Below are positions 32,083 through 41,047 of a DNA stretch of 42,333 bases, piece after piece. The stretch spans positions 100,949 to 143,281 of the forward strand of contig JAHBXG010000004.1 in the NCBI GenBank assembly GCA_019636565.1. Direction: 5' to 3'. The notes beneath the pieces are model-generated. The model did not search any database and was not told the origin of the DNA. It saw nothing but the letters and a program-made list of their open reading frames with translations. The position numbers and the translations under genes are program-made. Numbering within the stretch: position 1 is the first letter of the stretch; each line of letters opens with the position of its first letter. The DNA is from Phycisphaeraceae bacterium. GTDB taxonomy: Bacteria > Planctomycetota > Phycisphaerae > Phycisphaerales > UBA1924.

Positions 32083-32712
32083 CTACCGCTTCGCGACCTT
32101 CTTCACATCCGCCGATCCGATCCACACCTTCTCGTTGCTCTGGATGTCGATCATCTCGAGATTGATCTGGTAGTACTGCACGATCGTGCGGCGGTCGTTG
32201 CTTTCCTGCTTCACCTCGCCGATACGCCCGAGCATGATGTAGTCGGCGCCGAGTTCCATCGCCTGCTTCTTGACAGTTTCGGGCATGTTCCATGCCTGAC
32301 CCTGCTGGCGTTCGTCGCGGATCTCGCCCCGCTGATCGCGGTCGGCCACAACACGCACCCGCCCGGAGTTGATCAATTCTTCTTCAAACCGCTTGGTCAC
32401 GAGTTTGGTATCGATGTAGTCGCTGGTCTCGTTGCGAACCGTGCCGACGAAGACCACCGGCCGATTCCCGCCGTGCTCTGATCGGAAGTTCTCTACCCAA
32501 GGTCGCGCCAGGCAATCGGCGATCAGCGTGCGGTACGTCTGCCGCGCATCGTCGTCCTGCCAGCGATAGTCCACGTCGACCGTGGTATCCGGGTCGACTC
32601 GCTTCACGCCCCAATTCCCGTACGGACCGCCGTTGCAGCCTCCAGTGACGAGGAACACCGCCACGATCGCACCTGCGGAAACCAGCGAAATCAATCTCAC
32701 AAACGCTGCCAT
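32083..32712 (-). CDS. LpoB-like outer-membrane lipoprotein (penicillin-binding-protein activator family)
   Basis: 209 residues. The lipoprotein signal is MAAFVRLISLVSAGAIVAVF, then LVTGGC, with lipidated Cys26. The mature part has the LpoB-type fold markers PVVFVGTVRNETSDYIDTKLV, FEEELINSGRVRVVADRDQR, QAMELGADYIMLGRIGEV and YQINLEMIDIQSNEKVWIG. In E. coli LpoB reaches through the peptidoglycan to activate PBP1b; whether this protein does so is inference. It lies downstream of a second lipoprotein on the same strand (109-base gap). Confidence 0.87.
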   Translation of the reverse strand: MAAFVRLISLVSAGAIVAVFLVTGGCNGGPYGNWGVKRVDPDTTVDVDYRWQDDDARQTYRTLIADCLARPWVENFRSEHGGNRPVVFVGTVRNETSDYIDTKLVTKRFEEELINSGRVRVVADRDQRGEIRDERQQGQAWNMPETVKKQAMELGADYIMLGRIGEVKQESNDRRTIVQYYQINLEMIDIQSNEKVWIGSADVKKVAKR

Positions 32713-32821
32713 GTGTTCCTCTCCCGGCGCGGATTCCTGTGCCGCGGCGATGGAAGTTTATACGCACTAACTTGTCGGCGTGTTTTGGCATTTTCCCGGA
32801 ACACAACCCCTTGTTTCAACA

Positions 32822-34240
32822 TTACTTCGCCGTTGTTTGCACCACCGTCGCGAGTTGAGCGGCGGCCGGCCCCTCGGGAATTGTCACTTCCCGCCAGGGA
32901 GATTCGCCGACTGCCTGGCCCGCGGCATTCAAGTACACCAACCGAACACGGTGCGCGCCCGGGGGCAGTCGGGTGAGTCCGACGAACGCCTTCGCGGGCA
33001 GGAATTCCCAAGAGCGCAGGTCGGCTTTTTCCGTCGCACCGAGCACGGCCAGCCCGATGAGGCCGCCGATCGATCGAATCATCCACTGAGTTCCGTTGTT
33101 ATTTTGCGTCTGTGCGACAACCTCCGACGTCGCGACTGTTGCGCCGGCTTTCACGAGGTATCGCACCATGGTCCGCTGATAGATCAAAGGCAATTGTCGG
33201 CGGAAGTTCTCTTCGGCCACGGAGCCGAGATTCTCGACCAATTCGATCGGGCCCCCGTCGCGGATCGTGCCGCTGGAATCCTGAACCTCGATGCGGCCTG
33301 CTGCAACCGCGCTGCCTCGCAGTTTCATCTGCGGCAACTCGAAGTAGACCGGAAATGAAAAGATTGCGATCGGACCTTCCCGCTGCGCGACCAGGTACGG
33401 CCCGCATCCGGTGAGCGCGACCATAAGCACGTTTCCGGCACCCGGATCGAGGTCGGACAAACCGCTGAACGCATCTTTTCTGACATCCGGAAACAACTTG
33501 GGCTGCGCTTCCATGGCCTGCAGCAATCGCCGCCCGGCGACGCGCTGCATCTCTCGATCCCCGGTTTTCATGAACGTGATAGCCGTGAGGTAGGTGCCCA
33601 GCGGGCTCTCGATGAATTCACCACCGGTCGGGGTGGCGTAGCGCTGCGCCGCCCCACTGCGCTCCGCCGCCGCGTAGCCCTGACCTGCTTTCTCTTTCAG
33701 CGCTTTCTCTTCACGCAGGTATTGGTCGCGCAGGAGGTTTGCTTTGTTCGCCATGCGGCGCGCTTCGACTGTTGCACCGCCGTCCAGACGTCCTTGCTCC
33801 ATCTGCATCAGCATCTTGAAGACGTTGACATAGATATCCTCGAACGCAGGTGCCACGTACGGCACGACCGTGTCGTTGAGCACCCACTGAGCAGCCTGTT
33901 CGGAAGGGCGAAGTTCGCGTTGTGCATCGATACGCTTCTCGGCATCTTCCAGCGTGCGCATGGTGGTGGCGGCGTCGTTCTGTGCAACCGCTACTCCCCC
34001 GCGATCGAGCAGCCATAGAAGCCGGTTTCGATCACCAAATGCGTCGATGGTTTCCTGGGATTCCAGCGTTTTGGCGGCGGACGCAAACTCGCCTGCTTCG
34101 TGCTCTTGGCGCAGGTTGCCCAACGCGATATCGAATGGAGAAGCACAACCAGCCAGGGCCAAGGCCACAAACAGCCCCGCTCCTGCGAAGCGGGCTGCCT
34201 TCCGTCGCGATCTTTGTGCTAAATTGGAGGCTATGGACAC
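32822..34240 (-). CDS. COG3014-like lipoprotein, partner of the LpoB-like gene
   Basis: 472 residues from a GTG start. The lipobox is ALALAGC, with Cys32. The N-terminal half is helical and TPR-like (LRQEHEAGEFASAAKTLES, NRLLWLLDRGGVAVAQND, TMRTLEDAEKRI, VYVN-type segment DIYVNVFKMLMQMEQG). Then come GEFIESPLGTYLTAITFMKT, and GPIAIFSFPVYFELP and RSWEFLPAKAFVGLTRLPPG in a beta-rich C-terminal half. In proteobacteria COG3014 proteins are often encoded beside LpoB; I recall this pairing from general knowledge. Its GTG start overlaps the divergent mazG-like start by 8 bases, with no better start available downstream. Confidence 0.8.
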   Translation of the reverse strand: MSIASNLAQRSRRKAARFAGAGLFVALALAGCASPFDIALGNLRQEHEAGEFASAAKTLESQETIDAFGDRNRLLWLLDRGGVAVAQNDAATTMRTLEDAEKRIDAQRELRPSEQAAQWVLNDTVVPYVAPAFEDIYVNVFKMLMQMEQGRLDGGATVEARRMANKANLLRDQYLREEKALKEKAGQGYAAAERSGAAQRYATPTGGEFIESPLGTYLTAITFMKTGDREMQRVAGRRLLQAMEAQPKLFPDVRKDAFSGLSDLDPGAGNVLMVALTGCGPYLVAQREGPIAIFSFPVYFELPQMKLRGSAVAAGRIEVQDSSGTIRDGGPIELVENLGSVAEENFRRQLPLIYQRTMVRYLVKAGATVATSEVVAQTQNNNGTQWMIRSIGGLIGLAVLGATEKADLRSWEFLPAKAFVGLTRLPPGAHRVRLVYLNAAGQAVGESPWREVTIPEGPAAAQLATVVQTTAK

Positions 34241-34556
34241 ACCGTCTCACACTCCGCCGCTGACTCTCGATGGCTTTCAGCAGCTGATTCGGGATCGATA
34301 TTACGCGACCGACAGCAAGCGCGGCGCGGCGGCCACCTTCTTGCTGCTCTCCGAAGAATTCGGAGAACTGGCGACGGCGTTGCACGCCAATCTTCCGGGA
34401 AAGACCCCAACTCCCGAGCAACGGGCCAATCTAGAAGAGGAATTCGCGGATGTGCTCGCCTGGCTCGCCACCATTGCCAATATCACCGGAGTGAGTTTCC
34501 AGCGGGCGGTCCAGAAATACACCATCCCCGGCCTGGTCGAAGGCGTTAAGGACTGA
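34233..34556 (+). CDS. MazG-type nucleotide pyrophosphohydrolase (short form)
   Basis: 107 residues. The MazG metal motif appears as LLSEEFGELATAL (EExxE) and LEEEFADVLAWL (ExxD). This fits the short, single-domain MazG group, which hydrolyses (d)NTPs to the monophosphate and pyrophosphate and helps clear non-standard nucleotides. GGAGG stands only 2 bases before the ATG at 34233, closer than usual, but no later start exists. The 5' end overlaps the divergent lipoprotein gene and the 3' end overlaps the convergent phosphatase gene by 11 bases. Confidence 0.88.
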   Translation: MDTPSHTPPLTLDGFQQLIRDRYYATDSKRGAAATFLLLSEEFGELATALHANLPGKTPTPEQRANLEEEFADVLAWLATIANITGVSFQRAVQKYTIPGLVEGVKD

Positions 34557-36051
34557 CCGGGGCAACGCCTCTGCCCTCGACCAATGAGCCGATGCGGACT
34601 CCGGCGTTGTCGAGGTCGGCATCGCGAAGTGCGCGGGTGATCTCGACAATAAGCGTGTCGTCCGCGGGAGGGCCGTAGCGGAAGCGCTCCACCGCGTTCA
34701 AGAGTTCGCGGCTCCACGCGTGCTCGGTGCTGTGTACGCCGGCCATCTCCGCCACCATCCGAAGAAATCCCTGAACGCCGAGCATCTTGCCGTGCCGGTC
34801 CCGGGCCTCGATCGCGCCATCGGTGTACGCCACCAGCGTGTCACCGGGGCCAAATTCGGTCGCGAACTGCGCCGCATCAAATTCTGATGCTTCGCAAGCG
34901 CCGAGCACGTACGCCGTGGAATTCAGGTCGCGGACGGTACCGTCCACTCCAACCAGAAACGCCGGCGGATGACCGCCGCTGGCGAATTCCAGAACGCCGG
35001 TACTCGAGTCAATCCGCAGGCAAAGCGCCGTGACGAACACCGAATGCGAAGCCAATGTGAGGTGCACGTATCGATTCAGCAACGAAAGCACACGTCCCGG
35101 TTCGATTGTCGGATCTTCCGCGAACACCCGTTCCAACTCGCCGTGCAATCTATTCACGGTCAATGCGGCGGGAATCCCATGGCCCGTCACATCCATCAGC
35201 ACGACACTCAGCCGCTGTCCGCCTGTTACTCCGGGGCCGATGTGAGCATAGAGATAGTCGCCGCCGATCTGACTCATCGGTTCGTACTGATACTCCAGCC
35301 GCAGGGGCCCCGCGTCGATGCGGGCCGGAAAAAGTGCTTCGTGGATTCTGCGGGCGTCCGTCAACTCGCGGCGAACTTCTCCGTACCGCTGCTGAAGAAC
35401 GGCCATCTTGAACTGGCTGGCGTATTGCGAGTGCTTGAGCCAGGCGATCAGCACGCTCGGCGCAAACATTGCAATCGAAATGGCGAAGTACGCGATGAGT
35501 CCCTGAAAGCTCGCGCCGCCAACGACCCGCACGGCGCAATTCACGATCAGCAGCGCCCCGGCCGCGAGCAGCGCCGATCGCGCCGACCAGGGCAGCAGAA
35601 TGCACGCAAGCAGCAGCGTCATCGACGCTTCCAGCCAGCCGATGCTCCCGCCCCAACCGAATTGCGCCGCAATGAGGTGAAAGGAGCCGACGACGACCAC
35701 TACGACCTGAGACAGGCGGAGCAGCGATCGCTCTAAGACTTTGCCCCGCTGCACCCATAGGAGCGCCACAATGAAAATCGCCACCGGCACAATACTGGTT
35801 CCGACGGCCTTGGCTGCCCCCAACACGGATGTCCAGAGTTTGAGGATGACGCCCGCGTCGAGCGAGGCATCCGAGAAAGTTCGGACGAGCGAAACGATCA
35901 ACCCGATGCCGGTCACGAGCATTCCAAAAATCGCGCCGATCGTGCAGAACACCACAAACCGCTGTTTCAACAGACGGAGCGTGTGCGCTTCGAATTCACC
36001 CGCAAATTCGGAGGTGTTCAGCGATCGTGTTGTTGAAGCACGTTTCTTCAT
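34546..36051 (-). CDS. membrane-anchored SpoIIE/RsbU-type PP2C serine phosphatase
   Basis: 501 residues. An N-terminal membrane domain has about six helices (30-56, 85-100, 112-130, 137-153, 158-176, 184-204). After a short linker helix (QQRYGEVRRELTDARRIHEAL) comes the SpoIIE phosphatase domain (about 240-485): GGDY (263-266), DVTGHG (287-292), SGGHPP (358-363), YTDGAIEA (409-416) and PADDTLIV near the end. All metal-binding acidic residues are present. In partner-switching systems such enzymes dephosphorylate an anti-sigma-factor antagonist; none is encoded here, so its target is unknown. It follows the cobalamin adenosyltransferase gene by 8 bases on the same strand. Confidence 0.93.
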   Translation of the reverse strand: MKKRASTTRSLNTSEFAGEFEAHTLRLLKQRFVVFCTIGAIFGMLVTGIGLIVSLVRTFSDASLDAGVILKLWTSVLGAAKAVGTSIVPVAIFIVALLWVQRGKVLERSLLRLSQVVVVVVGSFHLIAAQFGWGGSIGWLEASMTLLLACILLPWSARSALLAAGALLIVNCAVRVVGGASFQGLIAYFAISIAMFAPSVLIAWLKHSQYASQFKMAVLQQRYGEVRRELTDARRIHEALFPARIDAGPLRLEYQYEPMSQIGGDYLYAHIGPGVTGGQRLSVVLMDVTGHGIPAALTVNRLHGELERVFAEDPTIEPGRVLSLLNRYVHLTLASHSVFVTALCLRIDSSTGVLEFASGGHPPAFLVGVDGTVRDLNSTAYVLGACEASEFDAAQFATEFGPGDTLVAYTDGAIEARDRHGKMLGVQGFLRMVAEMAGVHSTEHAWSRELLNAVERFRYGPPADDTLIVEITRALRDADLDNAGVRIGSLVEGRGVAPVSP

Positions 36052-36059
36052 TTCCAGAA

Positions 36060-36638
36060 CTACCGGCCCGCCCCCGGTCGCCAGAGTACATCAGAAGCGC
36101 CGTTTGCGTTCGCGGCACGCGCCAGAACGAACAACAAATCGCTCAGTCGGTTCAAATACCGGATAGTTTCGATGCTGGTTGCCTTCGATTGCGCGTCATA
36201 GAGCGCTACTGCGGCCCGCTCCGCACGCCTGGTGACGGTTCGGGCCGCGTGGAGTTCGGCCGCCAGAGGCGTTCCGCCCGGCAGCACAAAGCTTTGAAGA
36301 GGCGGAATGGGCTCATTGAATTCGTCTATCAGATTCTCGAGTTTGTCAACCTGACGGCGAGTGACCCGAAGTGCAGCGCCCGTCTTTTCGCCATCCTCGA
36401 TTGGCGTCGCCAAGTCGGCTCCGACATCGAACAAATCGTTCTGGACCGCCCGGAGGACCTCCCCGATTCGAGTTTTATCACCCGCATGAACCGCGGCAAG
36501 CCCGATGAATGAATTCGCCTCGTCAACCGTGCCGTAGGCCTCCACCCTGGGGTCGGTCTTGCGGACTCGCCGGGTCCCGACAAGCCCGGTGGTGCCATCA
36601 TCGCCGGTGCGGGTGTATATCTTGTTGATCTTCACCAT
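36060..36638 (-). CDS. corrinoid adenosyltransferase, PduO type
   Basis: 192 residues. It transfers the adenosyl group of ATP to cob(I)alamin, giving adenosylcobalamin. The family ATP-binding N-terminus is KIYTRTGDDGTTGLVG (6-21), followed by RVEAYGTVDEANSFIGLA, LQNDLFDVGADLATP-type sequence (VQNDLFDVGADLATP), FVLPGG, HAARTVTRRAERAA and RYLNRLSDLLFVLARAAN. All expected motifs are present, at normal length. It is the first gene of a leftward pair with the SpoIIE-type phosphatase and divergent from recJ. Its product is the cofactor a class II ribonucleotide reductase would need (compare the module at 5721). Confidence 0.96.
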   Translation of the reverse strand: MVKINKIYTRTGDDGTTGLVGTRRVRKTDPRVEAYGTVDEANSFIGLAAVHAGDKTRIGEVLRAVQNDLFDVGADLATPIEDGEKTGAALRVTRRQVDKLENLIDEFNEPIPPLQSFVLPGGTPLAAELHAARTVTRRAERAAVALYDAQSKATSIETIRYLNRLSDLLFVLARAANANGASDVLWRPGAGR

Positions 36639-36670
36639 CTCGCGTCACCCGCCTTTCTGGTCATTGCAAA

Positions 36671-38473
36671 GTGCCACACGACACGCCCGCCAATCCGCAG
36701 AGTATCCGCCCGGTGGAGGTCGCCGCATTCGGCTCGCCGGTACAACAGCGGGGCCTCCGGTCGGTGTGGACGGTTCGTCCTTGCCCAGTACTTCGCGCTC
36801 CACTCATTCAGCGCGTGCTCGCGGCGCGCGGCATCACCGACCCTGATTTTCTTGCCCCTTCTCTCAAGCATTTGCACGATCCATCTTTGCTCCCGGGGCT
36901 TGATCGAGCGGCGGCCCGCATCCTGCTCGCGATTCGTACCCGCCAGCGGATCGTGATCTACGCGGACTACGACGTCGATGGCGTCTCTGCTGCTGCGATT
37001 CTGTGGCACATGATCCGCGCGATCGATCCAGACGCAGCCGTCACGACGTATCTCCCCCATCGACTGGAAGAGGGCTACGGCCTGAACAGCGAGGCGATCT
37101 CCAAGCTTTGTGACTCGAATGATCTCATCGTGAGCGTGGATTGCGGGGTCACGGCGGTTGCGCCGGCGCAGATCGCTCGTGACCGCAATATCGATTTGAT
37201 TATCACCGATCACCACACGCCGCCGCGCGAAGAGAGCGGCTTGCCACTTGCGTTCGCCGTGGTGCACCCGCTGACGCCCGGACACGCGCCCTACCCCTTT
37301 GCGGATTTGTGCGGGGCGGGTGTCGCCTTCAAAGTCGCGTGGAGACTGGCCACGCTGGAGAGCGAAGCAGAACGAGCAAAGCCCGAATTGAAGCGGCTGC
37401 TGATCGAGTTGCTCGCCTTGGCCGCGATGGGAGTGATCGCCGATGTCGTGCCGCTGCGGGGCGAAAACCGGATAATCGCCCGGCACGGACTGGAACAAAT
37501 CAAGCGGAGTTCACTCGTCGGTGTCTGCGCATTGCGGGATGAATCAGGTCTTGGCGGTGAAAAGGTGGAGGCGGCAGACATCGGCTTTCGGCTTGGTCCA
37601 AGGCTGAATGCGATCGGCAGGCTCGGCCACGCACGCGAGGCGCTCGAACTCCTGACGACGGCCGATGAGGCGCGAGCCCGCGCGATCGCTGGGGCGCTGA
37701 CAGGCTGGAACGACGAACGTCGCGCGACCGAATCGGCGATCTCCGCCCAGGCGCAATCTCTCGCCATCGAGCGCGGCATGACTGCGCCCGACCATCGGGC
37801 CATCGTGCTTTGTGATCCATCCTGGCACCGAGGCGTCGTCGGCATCTGCTGCTCGAGGCTTGTCGGGCTCTTTCACCGTCCCACCATCCTGCTGCAGCAG
37901 GATGGCGACCTCTGTCATGGCTCCGCGCGATCGATCGATGGGTTTGATCTGCACGCGGCCCTTGGTGCCTGCAGCGAGCACCTGGTTTCCTTCGGCGGGC
38001 ACGCGATGGCGGCCGGCCTGAAATTGCGACATGACCGACTCGCGGATTTCACGATGGCGTTCGTGTCGTACTCGAACAGCCGGCTGGCGACGTCCGATCT
38101 GGTGAAACGATCGCTGATCGACGCGGAGTGTGATGTTGCAGAGCTCGATTTTGACACCGCCGAAGCCTTCGGAGCGCTCGCCCCGTTCGGTCGTGACAAC
38201 GCCCGCCCCCTTGTCTTGCTGCGAAACGCACGGATCGCCAGCGCTCCGCGTGCGCTGGGCTCGACAGGAAAGCACATCGCCATGGAAGTAAAACACGGTG
38301 CGCGCGTGCTTCGGGTCAAAGGGTGGAACTGGTCTAGCTCGCTCGCCGAGGCCGGAATCGCTCTGCGACCCGGTCAGGCGGTGGACCTTCTGGTCTCGCC
38401 CGAAATCAATAATTGGAACGGAAGAAAAACCGTCGAGGCGACGCTCGAAGACTTGCGTCCGGCCGATGATTGA
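36671..38473 (+). CDS. recJ: single-stranded-DNA-specific exonuclease RecJ
   Basis: A 600-residue 5'-3' exonuclease on single-stranded DNA, used in recombination and mismatch or base-excision repair. The DHH catalytic motifs are present: YADYDVDGVSAA (DYDVDG 99-104), SVDCGVTA (155-162), LIITDHHTPP (DHH 180-182) and a following HPL. DHHA1 motifs SFGGHAMAAGLKL and an OB-like C-terminus (HIAMEVKHGARVLRVKGWNW) complete it. The start is a GTG with no strong Shine-Dalgarno; a later in-frame start is possible because the first 30 residues are not conserved-looking. It is divergent from the adenosyltransferase gene (32-base gap). Confidence 0.95.
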   Translation: MPHDTPANPQSIRPVEVAAFGSPVQQRGLRSVWTVRPCPVLRAPLIQRVLAARGITDPDFLAPSLKHLHDPSLLPGLDRAAARILLAIRTRQRIVIYADYDVDGVSAAAILWHMIRAIDPDAAVTTYLPHRLEEGYGLNSEAISKLCDSNDLIVSVDCGVTAVAPAQIARDRNIDLIITDHHTPPREESGLPLAFAVVHPLTPGHAPYPFADLCGAGVAFKVAWRLATLESEAERAKPELKRLLIELLALAAMGVIADVVPLRGENRIIARHGLEQIKRSSLVGVCALRDESGLGGEKVEAADIGFRLGPRLNAIGRLGHAREALELLTTADEARARAIAGALTGWNDERRATESAISAQAQSLAIERGMTAPDHRAIVLCDPSWHRGVVGICCSRLVGLFHRPTILLQQDGDLCHGSARSIDGFDLHAALGACSEHLVSFGGHAMAAGLKLRHDRLADFTMAFVSYSNSRLATSDLVKRSLIDAECDVAELDFDTAEAFGALAPFGRDNARPLVLLRNARIASAPRALGSTGKHIAMEVKHGARVLRVKGWNWSSSLAEAGIALRPGQAVDLLVSPEINNWNGRKTVEATLEDLRPADD

Positions 38474-38474
38474 C

Positions 38475-38486
38475 CGCCCGCGGGCG
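38475..38486. repeat. 12-bp perfect GC palindrome between convergent stops
   Basis: CGCCCGCGGGCG fills nearly all of the 14-base gap between the recJ stop (38471-38473) and the stop of the dockerin gene (38488-38490). As RNA it can only make a short hairpin and has no U-tract, so terminator function is weak at best. Confidence 0.4.
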
Positions 38487-38487
38487 A

Positions 38488-39771
38488 TCAGTTGCAGACC
38501 GTCAGGTTGTACGAAATCAGAAACAGCACGAAGTCGGCGTCATCAACGATTCCATCCGCATTCAAGTCGCCCGGGCATTCCGTGGGCGGCGTTGGGCAAG
38601 TCGAAGCGTTGTACGCCTGAGTGAAGAGCGGGTAATCCAGATCATCCACAAAGCCGTCGCCGTTCAGATCCGCCGGGCAATATGGGCGCTGCGTCAGGAC
38701 AAACAGGCGAGGTGCGCCGGCGCGTTTTCCGCTCGCGACAATCTGCCCCGCGTCGTTGATATCCAGCAGAAGACTGATCGTCACATTGGACGGCAACGAA
38801 ACCAAGGTGCGCAGGTCGTACCACTTTCCGTCTTCGTAGTACCCCGTTGGATACCCCACGTTCGTAGCGATGAGCTGACCCAACGAATTCAGGCGGAGCG
38901 GCCCGCTCGGCACAGTCATTCCCGGAATCAGCGTGCCGAATGTGTAGATTTTTGCCCCAACTCCGTTGGACCACAATTGAATTCCGACCTTTGTGACGCC
39001 GCCCTCGATCCAGGTCGCGTTGCTGAGCACCTGCCCGAGATCGTTCATTGTCGGAATCGACGAGTAATACACATCCGCCACGGGAGTCGCGGTTCCACCG
39101 CTGGAATAGACGTAGTAGCTGTTCATCAGCGAGCAGCCGCCACCCGAGCGTGCTTGCGATCCGAACCCGTTCACCAGCAGATCGCTCGCGTTGTTGATGG
39201 AATAGGCGACGCTCGAATAAATCGTGCAAGCGGATGTACATTCCTGCGACCACGGTCCCGCCGACTTCCACACGCCGGACTTTCCAAATCCGCCCTTCCC
39301 GTACCACTGCGTGCTCCCGTTGCCGCAGTCCACCACGGTGAATGGAACCACAAAGACGCCGAGCTCGCGCCGGTTGTTGATCCCCGTCGCGGAGTTCGAC
39401 ATCCAGACCGGTCCGGTCGGGCCATCGATCAACTGCGCATTGTTCCAAGCCCAGGCCCTGGCGGTGCTGCTGCCCGTTTCGGTGTACGTCCCGCAGACGT
39501 CACCAAAATCGTTGATTCCGGTAACGCCCGTCCAAGTGCGTCCGGCTTTTCCCGGCACCGATTGGAGCGAGCCGTTCTTCCAGAGCACCGGCCCTGTTGT
39601 CGATTGCGCCGCAACCCAGCCTTTCAGGTTGATGAAGGCTTTGTTCGACGGCACCGAAATCGGAATCTCGCCGGTGAGATCAAACTTTCGGGGGCCTGCC
39701 AGCGTGCTGGAAGCGACAAGACCGATCGCCCCGACCATGACGGTTTTCTGAGTCCATTTCTTCGCGCGCAT
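38488..39771 (-). CDS. secreted HAF-repeat protein with C-terminal dockerin-like repeats
   Basis: 427 residues. The signal peptide is MRAKKWTQKTVMVGAIGLVASSTLA, cleaved before GPRK. The body holds about six divergent copies of the HAF-type motif (I/L-N-x-x-G-x-V/L-x-G): TGINDFGDVCGTY, TGINNRRELGVFV, SINNASDLLVNG, TMNDLGQVLSNA, RLNSLGQLIATNVG and DINDAGQIVASG. These are spaced 35-80 residues apart, with aromatic strands between, like a propeller. Residues 365-427 are two dockerin-like repeats (DLNGDGFVDDLDYPLF, DLNADGIVDDADFVLF), each flanked by cysteines. Function is unknown; the module suggests surface display or assembly. An upstream ATG at 39807 would extend the signal; neither start has a good Shine-Dalgarno. 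Confidence 0.87.
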   Translation of the reverse strand: MRAKKWTQKTVMVGAIGLVASSTLAGPRKFDLTGEIPISVPSNKAFINLKGWVAAQSTTGPVLWKNGSLQSVPGKAGRTWTGVTGINDFGDVCGTYTETGSSTARAWAWNNAQLIDGPTGPVWMSNSATGINNRRELGVFVVPFTVVDCGNGSTQWYGKGGFGKSGVWKSAGPWSQECTSACTIYSSVAYSINNASDLLVNGFGSQARSGGGCSLMNSYYVYSSGGTATPVADVYYSSIPTMNDLGQVLSNATWIEGGVTKVGIQLWSNGVGAKIYTFGTLIPGMTVPSGPLRLNSLGQLIATNVGYPTGYYEDGKWYDLRTLVSLPSNVTISLLLDINDAGQIVASGKRAGAPRLFVLTQRPYCPADLNGDGFVDDLDYPLFTQAYNASTCPTPPTECPGDLNADGIVDDADFVLFLISYNLTVCN

Positions 39772-39968
39772 TGCAATCCAATCCGGCCGCCGCGGCCTGG
39801 CCACCATTTTTTGAGTTGGGTGTGGACCCCGAGTCCGCGTCCCACGCGCACCGCCGAGTACACCCTGCTCCCCTCAATCGCATAATGCTACTTGCCCAAG
39901 GTCGGCAAAAGCAATAGCAAGTTTAAGTCCGAGAACACTTTATACATTGCCTGGGGCCTCGAACCGCC

Positions 39969-41006
39969 CTAGTCGAGCCCTGTGGCATCCGGGCGCCCCA
40001 GATTCTTTGCCCGATCTCGAAGCCGCTCGAAAAGATCCAATTTGCCGGCCTTCTTCGCCCGCGCTGCGGCATCAAACGCCAAATTCGCGTTCGCAGGCGA
40101 GGAATCTGATGCCTGGGCGAGTACATCCGCCGCTTCGGCATCCCGGTGCAGCGATGAGAGAGCGTCCGCCAACACCCGCGCCGTTGGCTCCGCGTTCCGC
40201 TCCGGTGGCTCGAGCCCGATCAGGAGTTCAATGGTTTTTTCCGGCCGCCCGGCGCGCGCGTGGATGCGCGCCTCGATGAACCGCCACACCGTGATACGGG
40301 GTTGCAATGTTCGCGCTTTCTCGATCTGCTGCATCGCGACGTCCAACTTGTTCTCGCGCAATGCGATCTCGGCCAGCGAGCCCCACACACGCCCATCGTC
40401 CGGGTTCAGGCGGCCCGCTCGCACCAGGCTCGCGCGCGCTTCGTCCAGCTTTCCGAGTTGCAGTTGTACCTGCCCGAGATAGAGCGGGTACTCGGCGTTG
40501 GTCGCGTCGGCTGTTTGTGCCGCGGCATAGTGCTCAAGTGCGCGGTCGCTCTTGCCCAGCATGCTCGCGACGGTGCCGGCTTGGAATTCCAGTTTCGGGT
40601 CGCGATCGCCGCTCGCCAGGGCGCGAACGTAACTGTCGTACGCAGCGGGGTAGTCTCCCTTCCCGAGCATCAACTCGGCGTAGGCGATGTGAAGCCGCTG
40701 ATCGCTCGGGTACTGCGCGATCGCGCTTTTCACGATGGCTTCTGCCTCTGCTGTCTGGTTCGTCCGCAGAAGATTGTCCACAGAATCGAGGATCGCGTCT
40801 ACCTTGCGCGCGTCTGGGTTCTTGGTCGAGACGGCCTCGGTCGGCCGGCTCGGTGCCTTGGCGGGGAACAGGGTCGGGACCGCTCCGATTTGCAGCGGAG
40901 CACCCGGATCGCGCAACAGGTAGACGGCAGCGCTCACAACGGCTGCGATGAACAGCACCGCGAAGACCGCCGCCAGACGCACGAACCCGCCCGCCCTTGA
41001 CGTCAC
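39969..41006 (-). CDS. membrane-anchored TPR-repeat protein
   Basis: About 345 residues from the GTG at 41006. One N-terminal transmembrane helix (about 8-29, FVRLAAVFAVLFIAAVVSAAVYLL) would place the rest outside the cytoplasm. From about 65 to the end there are tandem TPR units, e.g. AEAEAIVKSAIAQYPSDQRL, YPAAYDSYVRALASGDRDP, DRALEHYAAAQTADATNAEY, LDEARASLVRAGRLNPDDG and LDVAMQQIEKARTLQP. It is a scaffold for protein contacts; no enzymatic motif is seen. An ATG at 41069 with GGAAG upstream is an alternative start but would overlap divergent valS by 22 bases. Confidence 0.86.
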   Translation of the reverse strand: MTSRAGGFVRLAAVFAVLFIAAVVSAAVYLLRDPGAPLQIGAVPTLFPAKAPSRPTEAVSTKNPDARKVDAILDSVDNLLRTNQTAEAEAIVKSAIAQYPSDQRLHIAYAELMLGKGDYPAAYDSYVRALASGDRDPKLEFQAGTVASMLGKSDRALEHYAAAQTADATNAEYPLYLGQVQLQLGKLDEARASLVRAGRLNPDDGRVWGSLAEIALRENKLDVAMQQIEKARTLQPRITVWRFIEARIHARAGRPEKTIELLIGLEPPERNAEPTARVLADALSSLHRDAEAADVLAQASDSSPANANLAFDAAARAKKAGKLDLFERLRDRAKNLGRPDATGLD

Positions 41007-41047
41007 CGGCCCAAATCCGGGCCTGCGCCGCGTACACTCGCCCTCCA

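Noticed and set aside
34546..36638. Partner-switching operon (phosphatase, antagonist, anti-sigma kinase)
   Set aside because: Only the phosphatase is present; its neighbour is a cobalamin adenosyltransferase, and no STAS or HATPase gene is nearby.
39772..39968. tRNA or small RNA gene between the TPR and HAF-dockerin genes
   Set aside because: No cloverleaf or terminator could be drawn; it probably holds only the promoter of the dockerin gene.
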